Assembly: GCF_900103275.1 (NCBI RefSeq)
Contig: NZ_FNGP01000003.1
Location: 124,001 to 188,000, forward strand
DNA length: 64,000 bases
Direction of reading: 5' to 3'
DNA from: Tessaracoccus oleiagri
GTDB lineage: Bacteria > Actinomycetota > Actinomycetes > Propionibacteriales > Propionibacteriaceae
The position numbers were made by a program, and so were the translations under genes. Shown here piece by piece: positions 51,114 through 58,926 of this stretch. Under the pieces are notes generated by a model. The model was not told the origin of the DNA and did no database searches. It was given only the letters and a program-made list of their open reading frames with translations. Positions within the stretch are counted from its first letter, which is position 1. Each line of letters opens with the position of its first letter.

Positions 51114-52886
51114 GTGTCTGTTGCAGCCCGCCCCCGTGTGCGGCGGCGCCCCACCCTGGTCCGCCTCCTCCACTACGTAAAGCCTTACTGGAGGCAGTTC
51201 GCGCTCATCTTGGCGCTCGCTCCGGTCGGCGTCGCGATGGCCGTTGCGATCCCCATCCTGCTGGGCTACGTCGTCGACGGACCGATCGCCGAGGGCGACG
51301 CCTGGGGTGTCGTGGGCGTGGCGCTGCTGATCCTGCTGGCCGGCTCCGTCGACTCCGGCGTCAACTTCCTGCGGCGCTGGATGATGTCGCGCGTCACCTC
51401 CGTCATCGAGGCGAACATCAGGTTCGACCTCTTCGACAAGCTGCAGGCGCTGCAGATGGGCTTCCACAAGCGCTGGGAATCGGGGCAGTTGCTGAGCCGC
51501 ATCATGAGCGACCTCGGCCTCCTGCGCCGGTTCACGTCCTTCGGGATGCTCATGCTCATCATGAACACCATCCAGATCGTGGTGGTGCTGGGCGTGATGC
51601 TCGTCATGTACTGGCAGCTGGGGCTGCTGGTGCTGGTGGCCATCGTGCCGGTGGTCGTGGCGACCCGGGTCCTGGTGGGGCGCGCCACGCGGCTGTCCCG
51701 GAACGTGCAGGACTCCACAGGCGACATCGCGAGCCTGGCCGAGGAGTCGCTGCACGGGGTCCGCGTCATCCGCTCCTTCGGGCGGATGCGCTACGTGTAC
51801 CGCCGCTTCGACGAGGCGGCCCTGCGGCTGCGTGACCTCGGCGTGAGACGGATGAACCTCGCCTCGGTGCTGTGGACCCTGCTCGAGGTCTTCCCCAATG
51901 CGCTGCTCCTGCTCGTGGCGGGGGTCGCCTCCTACGCGGCGGCGGCCGGCGTACTGACGTTGGGCCAGGTCGTGGCCTTCGTCACGCTCCTGCTGTCGAT
52001 CGCCTGGCCGGTCGGCTCGCTCGGCTTCCTGCTCAGCTTCGCCGGCGAGGCCGAGTCCGCGGCGACGCGCGTCGCGGAGGTCTTCGACTCCGAGGTGACG
52101 ATCCGCTCTGGTGACCGTCGGATCGCGGAGCCCAGGGGGCGGTTGGAGCTCGTCGACGTGGAGTTCCGGTTCGACGACGCCGACCTGCCCACCCTCCGGG
52201 GCCTCAACCTCACGGTCGAGCCGGGGGAGACGGTGGCACTGGTCGGCGGCACCGGTTCCGGCAAGTCCACCCTCGTCGCGCTCATCCCGCGGCTGCTCGA
52301 CGTGACCGGCGGGCGGATCCTCCTCGACGGGGTGGACGTGCGTGAGCTCGACCTCGCCCAGCTGCGGTCGCTGATCGGGACCGCCTTCGAGGACCCGATC
52401 CTGTTCTCGATGTCCGCGCGCGAGAACCTCACCCTCGGCCGTCCCGACGCCACCGACGAGCAGATCGCCGAGGCGGTCCGGGTCGCGCGCGCGGAGTTCG
52501 TCCACGACCTGCCGTGGGGCCTCGAGACGCGGCTCGGCGAGCAGGGGCTCAGCCTCTCCGGCGGGCAGCGGCAGCGGCTGGCGCTCGCCCGCGCGATCCT
52601 CGTGGACCCCAAGGTCCTGGTCCTCGACGACACGCTCTCCGCGCTGGACATCCACACGGAGGCGGAGGTCGAGGAGGCGCTGAAGTCGACGCTGGTGGGC
52701 GTCACGGGCATCGTCGTGGCGCACCGGGCGTCGACGGTGCTGCTCGCCGACCGCGTCGCCATGCTCGTCGACGGCCGCATCGCGCACGTCGGCACCCACT
52801 CCGAGCTCCTGGCCACCGTGCCCGAGTACCGGGAGCTGTTGTCGGCCGACTACTCGATCGAACCCAACCTCGAGGAGGCGCCGTGA
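51114..52886 (+). CDS. ABC exporter half-transporter with degenerate catalytic site
   Basis: A 590-residue type IV ABC exporter: six helices (about residues 20-310), then an ATPase domain. Walker A is GGTGSGKS (K384) and the signature is LSLSGGQRQRLALARA. The Walker B reads VLVLDDTLS, with D505 followed by D506 where the catalytic glutamate is normally found. The GTG at 51114 is 8 bases after TAGACT and without a Shine-Dalgarno sequence (possibly leaderless). The stop overlaps the next half-transporter, so the two form a heterodimer. Family members export drugs, lipids or peptides; the cargo is unknown. Confidence 0.88.
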   Translation: MSVAARPRVRRRPTLVRLLHYVKPYWRQFALILALAPVGVAMAVAIPILLGYVVDGPIAEGDAWGVVGVALLILLAGSVDSGVNFLRRWMMSRVTSVIEANIRFDLFDKLQALQMGFHKRWESGQLLSRIMSDLGLLRRFTSFGMLMLIMNTIQIVVVLGVMLVMYWQLGLLVLVAIVPVVVATRVLVGRATRLSRNVQDSTGDIASLAEESLHGVRVIRSFGRMRYVYRRFDEAALRLRDLGVRRMNLASVLWTLLEVFPNALLLLVAGVASYAAAAGVLTLGQVVAFVTLLLSIAWPVGSLGFLLSFAGEAESAATRVAEVFDSEVTIRSGDRRIAEPRGRLELVDVEFRFDDADLPTLRGLNLTVEPGETVALVGGTGSGKSTLVALIPRLLDVTGGRILLDGVDVRELDLAQLRSLIGTAFEDPILFSMSARENLTLGRPDATDEQIAEAVRVARAEFVHDLPWGLETRLGEQGLSLSGGQRQRLALARAILVDPKVLVLDDTLSALDIHTEAEVEEALKSTLVGVTGIVVAHRASTVLLADRVAMLVDGRIAHVGTHSELLATVPEYRELLSADYSIEPNLEEAP

Positions 52887-54697
52887 GCGACACCGCCGAG
52901 TCGTGGCGCGGGAAGCGCCAGGAGATCGCGGAGGAGCAGGACACCACCGTCGCCCTCCGCCCGGCCAGCCGCAAGCTCCTCGTCGAGCTGGTGCGGCCGT
53001 ACAAGTGGATGGGCCTGGGACTGGTGGTCGCGGTCGTGGCCGAGGCGGCCGCGAGCCTGGCGATCCCGTACCTCGTGCAGCAGGTCCTCGACTTCGGGAT
53101 GCCCGAGCTGGCCGACGGCGACGGCTCGTCGCTGACGCGGCTGCTGCTCCTCATGGGCGTCGCGGTGGTCGTGCAGACGGTGGGACGCGTCGCGTTCATC
53201 CGCGGCTCCGGCGTGGTGGGCAACAACATCCTGCTCTCCCTGCGCCGCCGCCTCTACGAGCAGTTCCAGCGGCTCTCCATCGGCTTCCACGACCGGTACA
53301 CCTCCGGCCGCGCCGTCTCGCGCATGACCTCGGACATCGAGGCCGTGCAGGAACTCGTCATGCAGGGCCTCGACGTCGTGGTCGCCTCGGGCCTGACCAT
53401 CGTCGGAGCCACGGTCCTGCTGCTGTACCTCGACTGGCGCCTCGCGCTCGTCGCCTTCCTGACGTACCCGCTGATCTTCTGGTTGCTGCACTGGTTCACC
53501 CGCGCGTCCACGCGCGGCTTCCGGGCGGTGCGGACGAAGTCGGCCACGACGATCGTGCAGTTCATCGAGACGATGACCGGCATCAAGGCCGTGCAGGCGT
53601 TCCGTCGGGAGCAGCGCTCACGCAGCCAGTTCCGGCAGGTCGCGGGTGAGTACCGCGACGCGAACATCGACGTGATGCGTGTGTTCGCCCGCGCGATGCC
53701 CGGCATCCAGTACATCGGCCACATCGGCACCGTGGTCGTGGTCCTGGTGGGCGGGCTCATGGTGCTGCGGGGTGACCTCATGGTCGGCGTGATGGCGGCG
53801 TTCGTCCTGTACCTGCGGATGTTCTTCGACCCCATGCAGGACATCGGCCAGTTCGTCTCGTCGCTCCAGTCCGCACTGACCGCCCTGGAGAAGATCTCCA
53901 GCGTCATGGAGGAGCGGCCCGAAGTGGCGGACCCCGAGCGCCCCGTCCCGCTGCCCGTGGCCCGCGGTGAACTGCGCTTCGACCACGTCCGGTTCGGCTA
54001 CATCGATGAGACGGTCGTGCTGCCCGACCTGACCCTGCACATCCCCGCCGGCCAGACCGTCGCGCTCGTCGGCACCACGGGCGCCGGCAAGACGACGATC
54101 GCCAAGCTCGTCGCCCGCTTCTACGACCCGCAGGAGGGCGCCGTGACGCTCGACGGCGTCGACCTCAGGGACCTCGACGCCCCGACGTTGCGCGGCCACG
54201 TGACGCTGCTCACCCAGGAGAACTTCATCTTCGCCGGGACCATCGCGGAGAACATCGCCTTCGGGAGGCCCGACGCGAGCCGTGAGGAGATCGAGGCGGC
54301 GGCGGCCGCCGTCGGCGCCGACGTGTTCATCGGCGAGATGCCCGACGGGTTCGACACCGACACCGGCAAGCGCGGCTCCCGGCTCTCGGCCGGGCAGCGG
54401 CAGCTGGTGGCGTTCGCGCGGGTGGTCCTCGCCGACCCGGCGGTCCTGATCCTCGACGAGGCCACCAGCTCCCTCGACATCCCGAGCGAGCGGCTGGTCC
54501 AGAACGCGCTCAACACGATCCTCGCCGACCGCACCGCCATCATCATCGCCCACCGCCTCTCCACGGTGGCGATCGCGGACCGGGTGCTGGTGCTGCAGCA
54601 CGGGCGCGTCGTGGAGGACGGGGCGCCGTCGGAACTCATCGGGGGAGAGGGGCGCTACGCGGACCTCCACCGAGCCTGGCTGGCGTCGCTGGCATGA
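52883..54697 (+). CDS. ABC exporter half-transporter, catalytic partner
   Basis: A 604-residue type IV exporter with six helices (about 45-340) and an ATPase domain with Walker A GTTGAGKT (K403), Walker B VLILDEATSS (E526 intact) and a signature changed to LSAGQRQ. The intact Walker B of this protein with the canonical LSGGQ of the preceding one would form the active site, and the reverse pair the degenerate site. That is the asymmetry of heterodimeric exporters such as TmrAB and BmrCD. A 40-residue charged N-terminal extension precedes the first helix. The start overlaps the upstream gene (GTGA). Confidence 0.88.
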   Translation: MSDTAESWRGKRQEIAEEQDTTVALRPASRKLLVELVRPYKWMGLGLVVAVVAEAAASLAIPYLVQQVLDFGMPELADGDGSSLTRLLLLMGVAVVVQTVGRVAFIRGSGVVGNNILLSLRRRLYEQFQRLSIGFHDRYTSGRAVSRMTSDIEAVQELVMQGLDVVVASGLTIVGATVLLLYLDWRLALVAFLTYPLIFWLLHWFTRASTRGFRAVRTKSATTIVQFIETMTGIKAVQAFRREQRSRSQFRQVAGEYRDANIDVMRVFARAMPGIQYIGHIGTVVVVLVGGLMVLRGDLMVGVMAAFVLYLRMFFDPMQDIGQFVSSLQSALTALEKISSVMEERPEVADPERPVPLPVARGELRFDHVRFGYIDETVVLPDLTLHIPAGQTVALVGTTGAGKTTIAKLVARFYDPQEGAVTLDGVDLRDLDAPTLRGHVTLLTQENFIFAGTIAENIAFGRPDASREEIEAAAAAVGADVFIGEMPDGFDTDTGKRGSRLSAGQRQLVAFARVVLADPAVLILDEATSSLDIPSERLVQNALNTILADRTAIIIAHRLSTVAIADRVLVLQHGRVVEDGAPSELIGGEGRYADLHRAWLASLA

Positions 54698-54711
54698 GCG
54701 GATCCTCGCGA

Positions 54712-54742
54712 TTTCGGATGGTCGCCCGAAAGCGGCTATAGT
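54712..54742 (+). promoter_or_regulatory. Candidate promoter of the trpT-secE-nusG unit
   Basis: TATAGT at 54737-54742 is a good -10. The -35 is weak (TTTCGG at 54712-54717, spacer 19). It lies 66 bases before tRNA-Trp. Confidence 0.45.
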
Positions 54743-54808
54743 GGTCCCTCGGTAAGCAAGTTGCCGTGCTCGGTCATCCCCGTGATCGGTACGCAGCCCA
54801 ACCGCCTT

Positions 54809-54881
<73 letters not shown>

Positions 54882-54963
54882 CGAAGTGGCCCAGGTCACT
54901 TTGTGAGCCTTACGGCGTAATCGCCGCAGGGCCTTTTATTTGTCAGCGAAAGGGCTTGGGAAC

Positions 54964-55458
54964 GTGAGCGAAAAGTCGCCCAGGGACACTCCGGACGAGA
55001 CCCCGAACGACGACGCCGCCCTCGACGTGACCCCCGAGGAGCAGGACGCTCCCGGTCCGGAGACCCCAGCCGGGGACGCTGACGCGATGGCAACCGACGA
55101 GACCGACGACGAGGTCATCGCGCGACTCGACGAGGACCTGCCCTCCGACGAGGCGCTGGCCGCCGGCCCGGCCCCGATCCGTCGGCGGACCGCCCAGGCC
55201 CCGGTCAAGAAGGCCGCCCCGACCCGCAAGCGCTCGGACGCGCAGGTCGAGCACGTCGACCCCTACAAGGCCAAGAATCCCGCGCACTTCGTCCGACAGA
55301 GCACCGACGAACTGAAGAAGGTCGTCTGGCCAACCTGGCCGACCCTGGTCCGTTACTTCGCCGCAGTGCTGATCTTCGTGCTGTTCATCATCGCCGTCGT
55401 GGCGTTGCTTGACGCGGCCTTCGGCTGGGCACTGCTGCAGATCCTAGGAAACAACTGA
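54964..55458 (+). CDS. secE: Preprotein translocase subunit SecE
   Basis: Essential subunit of the SecYEG channel (164 residues). The conserved C-terminal part reads FVRQSTDELKKVVWPTWPTLVRYFAAVLIFVLFI, with a single transmembrane helix at about 130-150. The first 100 residues are a long acidic, proline-containing extension. The GTG at 54964 is preferred; an upstream TTG at 54940 would add eight residues. The stop overlaps the nusG ATG (TGATG). Confidence 0.92.
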   Translation: MSEKSPRDTPDETPNDDAALDVTPEEQDAPGPETPAGDADAMATDETDDEVIARLDEDLPSDEALAAGPAPIRRRTAQAPVKKAAPTRKRSDAQVEHVDPYKAKNPAHFVRQSTDELKKVVWPTWPTLVRYFAAVLIFVLFIIAVVALLDAAFGWALLQILGNN

Positions 55459-56273
55459 TGACTGAGAACAACGCGAACGACGAGTTCGACTTCGAGATCG
55501 ACCTGGGCGAGGTGGAGGCCCCCGAGGCGGACGACCTCGAGATCGACCTCGGCCTCGACACCGCCCCCGCGGAGACCTCCATCGAAGAGGCGGAGATCGA
55601 CCTCGGCGGCGACGACGAGGACGAAGAGGACGAAGAAGCCGGCTCCGATGCCGACGCCGCGCTCGAGAAGGCGCTGGAGGACCTCCGGGCCGAGCTCGAG
55701 TCCAAGGACGGCGAGTGGTACGTCATCCACACCTACTCCGGCATGGAGAACCGCGTCAAGCAGAACATCGACTCGCGCGCGCAGACCCTCAACATGGAGC
55801 ACGAGATCTTCGAGACCATCGTCCCCACGGAAGAGGTCGTCGAGGTGCGCAACAACACGCGCAAGACCGTGACGCGCAGCGTGCTCCCCGGCTACGTGCT
55901 CGTCCGCATGGACCTCACCGACGACTCCTGGGGCGCGGTGCGGCACACCCCGTCGGTGACCGGTTTCGTCGGACAGGGCCAGACCCCGGTCCCGCTCTCG
56001 CTGGACGAGGTCGTGCACATGCTTACTCCCTCTGTGAAGGCCAAGGTCGCCGCCGAGCAGGTCGGCGTCCAGCCCAAGCAGCGGAAGAAGGTCGAAGTCG
56101 TCGATTTCGCGGTCGGCGACTCCGTCATGGTGATCGACGGCCCCTTCACCGGTGTGCACGCCACGATCACCGAGATCAACGCCAACGCGAACCGGCTCCG
56201 GGCCCTGGTCGAGATCCTCGGCCGCGAGACCCCGGTCGACCTCGAATTCCGTCAGGTCAGCAAGGTCGTCTAA
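55458..56273 (+). CDS. nusG: Transcription termination/antitermination protein NusG
   Basis: A 271-residue NusG: an acidic N-terminal extension of about 85 residues, the NGN domain (EWYVIHTYSGMENRVKQNI to about 195), and a C-terminal KOW domain with FAVGDSVMVIDGPFTGVHATI. It binds RNA polymerase and, through KOW, Rho or ribosomal S10. The extension holds three copies of EIDLG (13-17, 28-32, 46-50). It starts within the secE stop. A hairpin with a T run follows before rplK. Confidence 0.94.
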   Translation: MTENNANDEFDFEIDLGEVEAPEADDLEIDLGLDTAPAETSIEEAEIDLGGDDEDEEDEEAGSDADAALEKALEDLRAELESKDGEWYVIHTYSGMENRVKQNIDSRAQTLNMEHEIFETIVPTEEVVEVRNNTRKTVTRSVLPGYVLVRMDLTDDSWGAVRHTPSVTGFVGQGQTPVPLSLDEVVHMLTPSVKAKVAAEQVGVQPKQRKKVEVVDFAVGDSVMVIDGPFTGVHATITEINANANRLRALVEILGRETPVDLEFRQVSKVV

Positions 56274-56281
56274 GATAGGGC

Positions 56282-56312
56282 GTTGGCCGAAAACTCTTCG
56301 GCAACAATTTTT
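56282..56312 (+). terminator. Terminator or attenuator between nusG and rplK
   Basis: Left arm GTTGGCCGAA (56282-56291) and right arm TTCGGCAAC (56297-56305) pair with one bulged G, loop AACTC, then AATTTTT (56306-56312). It has the form of an intrinsic terminator and lies 24 bases before the rplK start. Confidence 0.65.
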
Positions 56313-56335
56313 CATTTCACAGGTAAGGACCCACC

Positions 56336-56767
56336 ATGCCTCCCAAGAAGAAGGTGTCGGCGATCGTCAAGATCGCCCTGAACGCCGGCGCTGCCACGCC
56401 TGCGCCGCCGGTCGGTACCGCGCTCGGTCCGCACGGCGTCAACATGATGGAGTTCGTCAAGGCGTACAACGCCCAGACGGAGTCCCAGCGCGGCAACGTC
56501 ATCCCCGTCGAGATCACGATCTACGAGGACCGCACGTTCACGTTCGTGACCAAGACGCCCCCGGCCGCCGAACTCATCAAGAAGGCCGCCGGTATCTCCA
56601 AGGGCTCCGGCAGCCCGCTGAAGGAGAAGGTCGGCAAGCTCACCAAGGCGCAGGTGCGCGAGATCGCGGAGACCAAGCTCCCCGACCTCAACGCCAACGA
56701 CGTCGACGCCGCCATGAAGATCGTCGAAGGCACCGCCCGCCAAATGGGCGTCACCATCACCGACTGA
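56336..56767 (+). CDS. rplK: 50S ribosomal protein L11
   Basis: A 143-residue ribosomal protein that binds 23S rRNA at the GTPase centre. [26 protein letters not shown] is the N-terminal domain signature, and [12 protein letters not shown] ends the RNA-binding domain. The ATG has AGGTAAGGA upstream. It is followed by rplA after 92 bases containing two hairpins. Confidence 0.97.
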   Translation: MPPKKKVSAIVKIALNAGAATPAPPVGTALGPHGVNMMEFVKAYNAQTESQRGNVIPVEITIYEDRTFTFVTKTPPAAELIKKAAGISKGSGSPLKEKVGKLTKAQVREIAETKLPDLNANDVDAAMKIVEGTARQMGVTITD

Positions 56768-56780
56768 TCCCCACGACATC

Positions 56781-56809
56781 GCTGGCAGGGAAGTGACTCC
56801 CGTACCAGC
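56781..56809 (+). promoter_or_regulatory. Hairpin between rplK and rplA, candidate L1-type translational control site
   Basis: The outer stem GCTGG (56781-56785) pairs with CCAGC (56805-56809). An asymmetric internal loop (CA/GTA) separates it from inner GGGA/TCCC, closing loop AGTGAC. A second hairpin, CCGGG...CCCGG, follows at 56819-56835. L1 is known to repress its own operon by binding such bulged stems in some bacteria, but those binding sites vary in position; this is inference from shape. Confidence 0.4.
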
Positions 56810-56859
56810 AACTGGTGGACCGGGTCACGAGCCCGGCGCAAACACTAAGGAACCAGCTA

Positions 56860-57561
56860 ATGAAGCACAGCAAGGGCTACACGGCCGCCGCAGAGAAGCG
56901 CGACGGCTCGCAGAGCTACTCCCCGGAAGAGGCCATCCGCCTCATCAAGGAGATGGCGTCGGCCAAGTTCGACGAGTCCATCGACGTCGCGATGCGTCTC
57001 GGCGTCGACCCCCGCAAGGCGGACCAGATGGTCCGCGGCACGGTCAACCTCCCGCACGGCACCGGCAAGACGGCAAGGGTCCTCGTCTTCGCCTCCGGCG
57101 ACAAGGCTGAGGCCGCGCTCGCGGCGGGCGCCGACGAGGTCGGCACCGACGAGCTGATCGAGAAGGTCGCCGGCGGCTACCTCGACTTCGACGCCGTCGT
57201 CGCCACCCCCGACATGATGGGCAAGGTCGGCCGCCTGGGCCGCGTCCTCGGCCCCCGCGGTCTGATGCCGAACCCGAAGACGGGCACCGTCACCATGGAC
57301 ACCGGCAAGGCCGTCTCCGACATCAAGGGCGGCAAGATCGAGTTCCGCGTCGACCGGCACGCCAACCTCCAGTTCATCATCGGCAAGGCCTCCTTCTCCG
57401 AGCAGCAGCTCACCGAGAACTACTTCGCCGTGCTCGACGAGGTCCTGCGCCTCAAGCCCTCCGCCTCGAAGGGCCGCTACCTGCGCAAGATCGCCGTCTC
57501 CGCGACGATGAGCCCCAGCATCCTGATCGACTCCGCGGCGCACAAGCCGGCCGAGGCCTGA
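56860..57561 (+). CDS. rplA: 50S ribosomal protein L1
   Basis: A 233-residue ribosomal protein of the L1 stalk. It begins [15 protein letters not shown] and carries [15 protein letters not shown] plus [20 protein letters not shown]. It binds 23S rRNA and, in some species, its own mRNA. I use the ATG at 56860, behind AAGGA; an in-frame ATG 45 bases earlier lies in the leader hairpins and would add an unusual 15-residue extension. Confidence 0.96.
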   Translation: MKHSKGYTAAAEKRDGSQSYSPEEAIRLIKEMASAKFDESIDVAMRLGVDPRKADQMVRGTVNLPHGTGKTARVLVFASGDKAEAALAAGADEVGTDELIEKVAGGYLDFDAVVATPDMMGKVGRLGRVLGPRGLMPNPKTGTVTMDTGKAVSDIKGGKIEFRVDRHANLQFIIGKASFSEQQLTENYFAVLDEVLRLKPSASKGRYLRKIAVSATMSPSILIDSAAHKPAEA

Positions 57562-57578
57562 TCCACACACGCCCGAAC

Positions 57579-57613
57579 GGGGCGGGTGCTTCCTCACGGA
57601 AGCCACCCGCCCC
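57579..57613. terminator. Strong hairpin between convergent rplA and moeB
   Basis: A 15-bp stem (GGGGCGGGT-GCTTCC with GGAAGC-C-ACCCGCCCC, one bulge) and a TCAC loop. It separates two convergent genes and can stop transcription from either side. No U tract. Confidence 0.7.
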
Positions 57614-57632
57614 GCTTCGCATGCCCGGAGCC

Positions 57633-58787
57633 TCAGTAGAGGGGCTTGTGCGGCTCGATCTCACGGACCCACGCCAGCACGCCCCCGGCGACATAGCGCA
57701 CCGACGGATGCCCGGCGGCCACGAGGAGTTCGCGGGCCTGACGCGACCGGACGTCGGACTTGCAGTGGAGCACCACGTCCCGGGACGGGTCGAGCTGCAC
57801 GTCGCCGGCGATGAACCGGCCGAGCGGCACCAGACGGGCGCCGTCGATGCTGACGATCTCGTGCTCGCCCGGTTCGCGTACGTCGATGAGGTCGAAGTCC
57901 GCCCCGCCGCGCTCCCTCGCCCGCAGCAGTGAGGCGAGCTCCGCCACGTCGACGGCGGCCGGGTCGTCAGCGGACGGGGGAGTCGCGCGGGTCACGCCGC
58001 AGAACTCCTCGTAGTCGATGAGCTCGGTGGCGGGGGCGCGCCGCGGGTCGGGCTTGATGGTCAGCTCGCGCCAGGTGAAGTCGAGGGCGTCCAGGACGAC
58101 GAGCCGGCCCAGCAGGCTGCGGCCCATGCCGGTGATGAGCTTCACCGCTTCGTTCGCCATGGCGGTGCCGATCAGGCCCGGCAGCACCCCGATGACGCCA
58201 CCCTCCGCGCACGACGGCACGGTGCCCGGCGCCGGCGGCTCGGGGAAGACGTCGCGGTAGGTGGGCCCGTGGCCGGCGTGGAACACCGCCACCTGCCCGG
58301 CGAACTGGAAGATCGCCCCCCACACGCACGGCAGGCCGAGGATCTCGGCGGCGTCGCTCACGAGATATCGGGTCGGGAAGTTGTCGGTGCCGTCCAGGAC
58401 GAGGTCGTAGCCCGCGAGCACATCGAGGGCATTGGCGCTGGTCAGCCGGCCCGCGTGCTCGACGACCTCCACGCCGGGGTTGAGGTCGCGCACGGTCTCG
58501 GCGGCCGACGCCACCTTCGGCCGGCCCACGTCGGAGGTGCCGTGGATGACCTGCCGGTGCAGGTTGGACGCGTCCACCACGTCGTCGTCGACGATGCCGA
58601 TGGTGCCCACGCCGGCGGCCGCCAGGTACAGCAGCGCCGGGGAGCCCAGTCCGCCGGCGCCCACGACGAGCACCTTCGCCGAGCGCAGGCGTCGCTGTCC
58701 CTCGGACCCGAGTTGGTGGAGCATGATCTGCCGCGAGTAGCGCTGGAGTTCGTCGCGGGAGAGGTCGTTCGTGGGGTCAACGGGCAT
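57633..58787 (-). CDS. moeZ: Adenylyltransferase/sulfurtransferase (MoeB/MoeZ-like)
   Basis: A 384-residue two-domain enzyme. The ThiF/MoeB adenylation domain has VLVVGAGGLGSPALLYLAAAG, DDDVVDASNLHRQVIH and DGTDNFPTRYL. The C-terminal rhodanese domain (about 290-384) carries active-site C342 in VLHCKSDVRSRQ. It activates sulfur carrier proteins and transfers sulfur to them (molybdopterin, thiamine or thiocarboxylate-dependent pathways). The ATG at 58787 has GACAAT 6 bases upstream and no Shine-Dalgarno sequence; the frame extends further without support. It is divergent from the pullulanase gene. Confidence 0.88.
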   Translation of the reverse strand: MPVDPTNDLSRDELQRYSRQIMLHQLGSEGQRRLRSAKVLVVGAGGLGSPALLYLAAAGVGTIGIVDDDVVDASNLHRQVIHGTSDVGRPKVASAAETVRDLNPGVEVVEHAGRLTSANALDVLAGYDLVLDGTDNFPTRYLVSDAAEILGLPCVWGAIFQFAGQVAVFHAGHGPTYRDVFPEPPAPGTVPSCAEGGVIGVLPGLIGTAMANEAVKLITGMGRSLLGRLVVLDALDFTWRELTIKPDPRRAPATELIDYEEFCGVTRATPPSADDPAAVDVAELASLLRARERGGADFDLIDVREPGEHEIVSIDGARLVPLGRFIAGDVQLDPSRDVVLHCKSDVRSRQARELLVAAGHPSVRYVAGGVLAWVREIEPHKPLY

Positions 58788-58846
58788 GCGCCGATTGTCC
58801 CACGCGCCCGGCACGGGACCCATCCGGGGTTGCTGACGATGAACCC

Positions 58847-58876
58847 TCGACGCTGCCCCCTCGCCTGGCCTAGAGT
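58847..58876 (+). promoter_or_regulatory. Candidate promoter of the amylopullulanase gene
   Basis: TCGACG (58847-58852) and TAGAGT (58871-58876) are separated by 18 bases; each matches its consensus at 4 of 6 positions. The start codon is 50 bases further, behind a GGGGAG ribosome site. The leader contains GGCCC...GGGCC that can pair. Confidence 0.45.
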
Positions 58877-58926
58877 GCCCATTGGAGATGGCCCGACGTG
58901 GGGCCGCATTCACGTGGGGAGTCGCG

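Noticed and set aside
51114-54697. The DD Walker B of the first exporter half as a sequencing error
   Set aside because: The complementary change in the partner's signature (LSAGQ) fits the known heterodimer pattern, so both are probably real.
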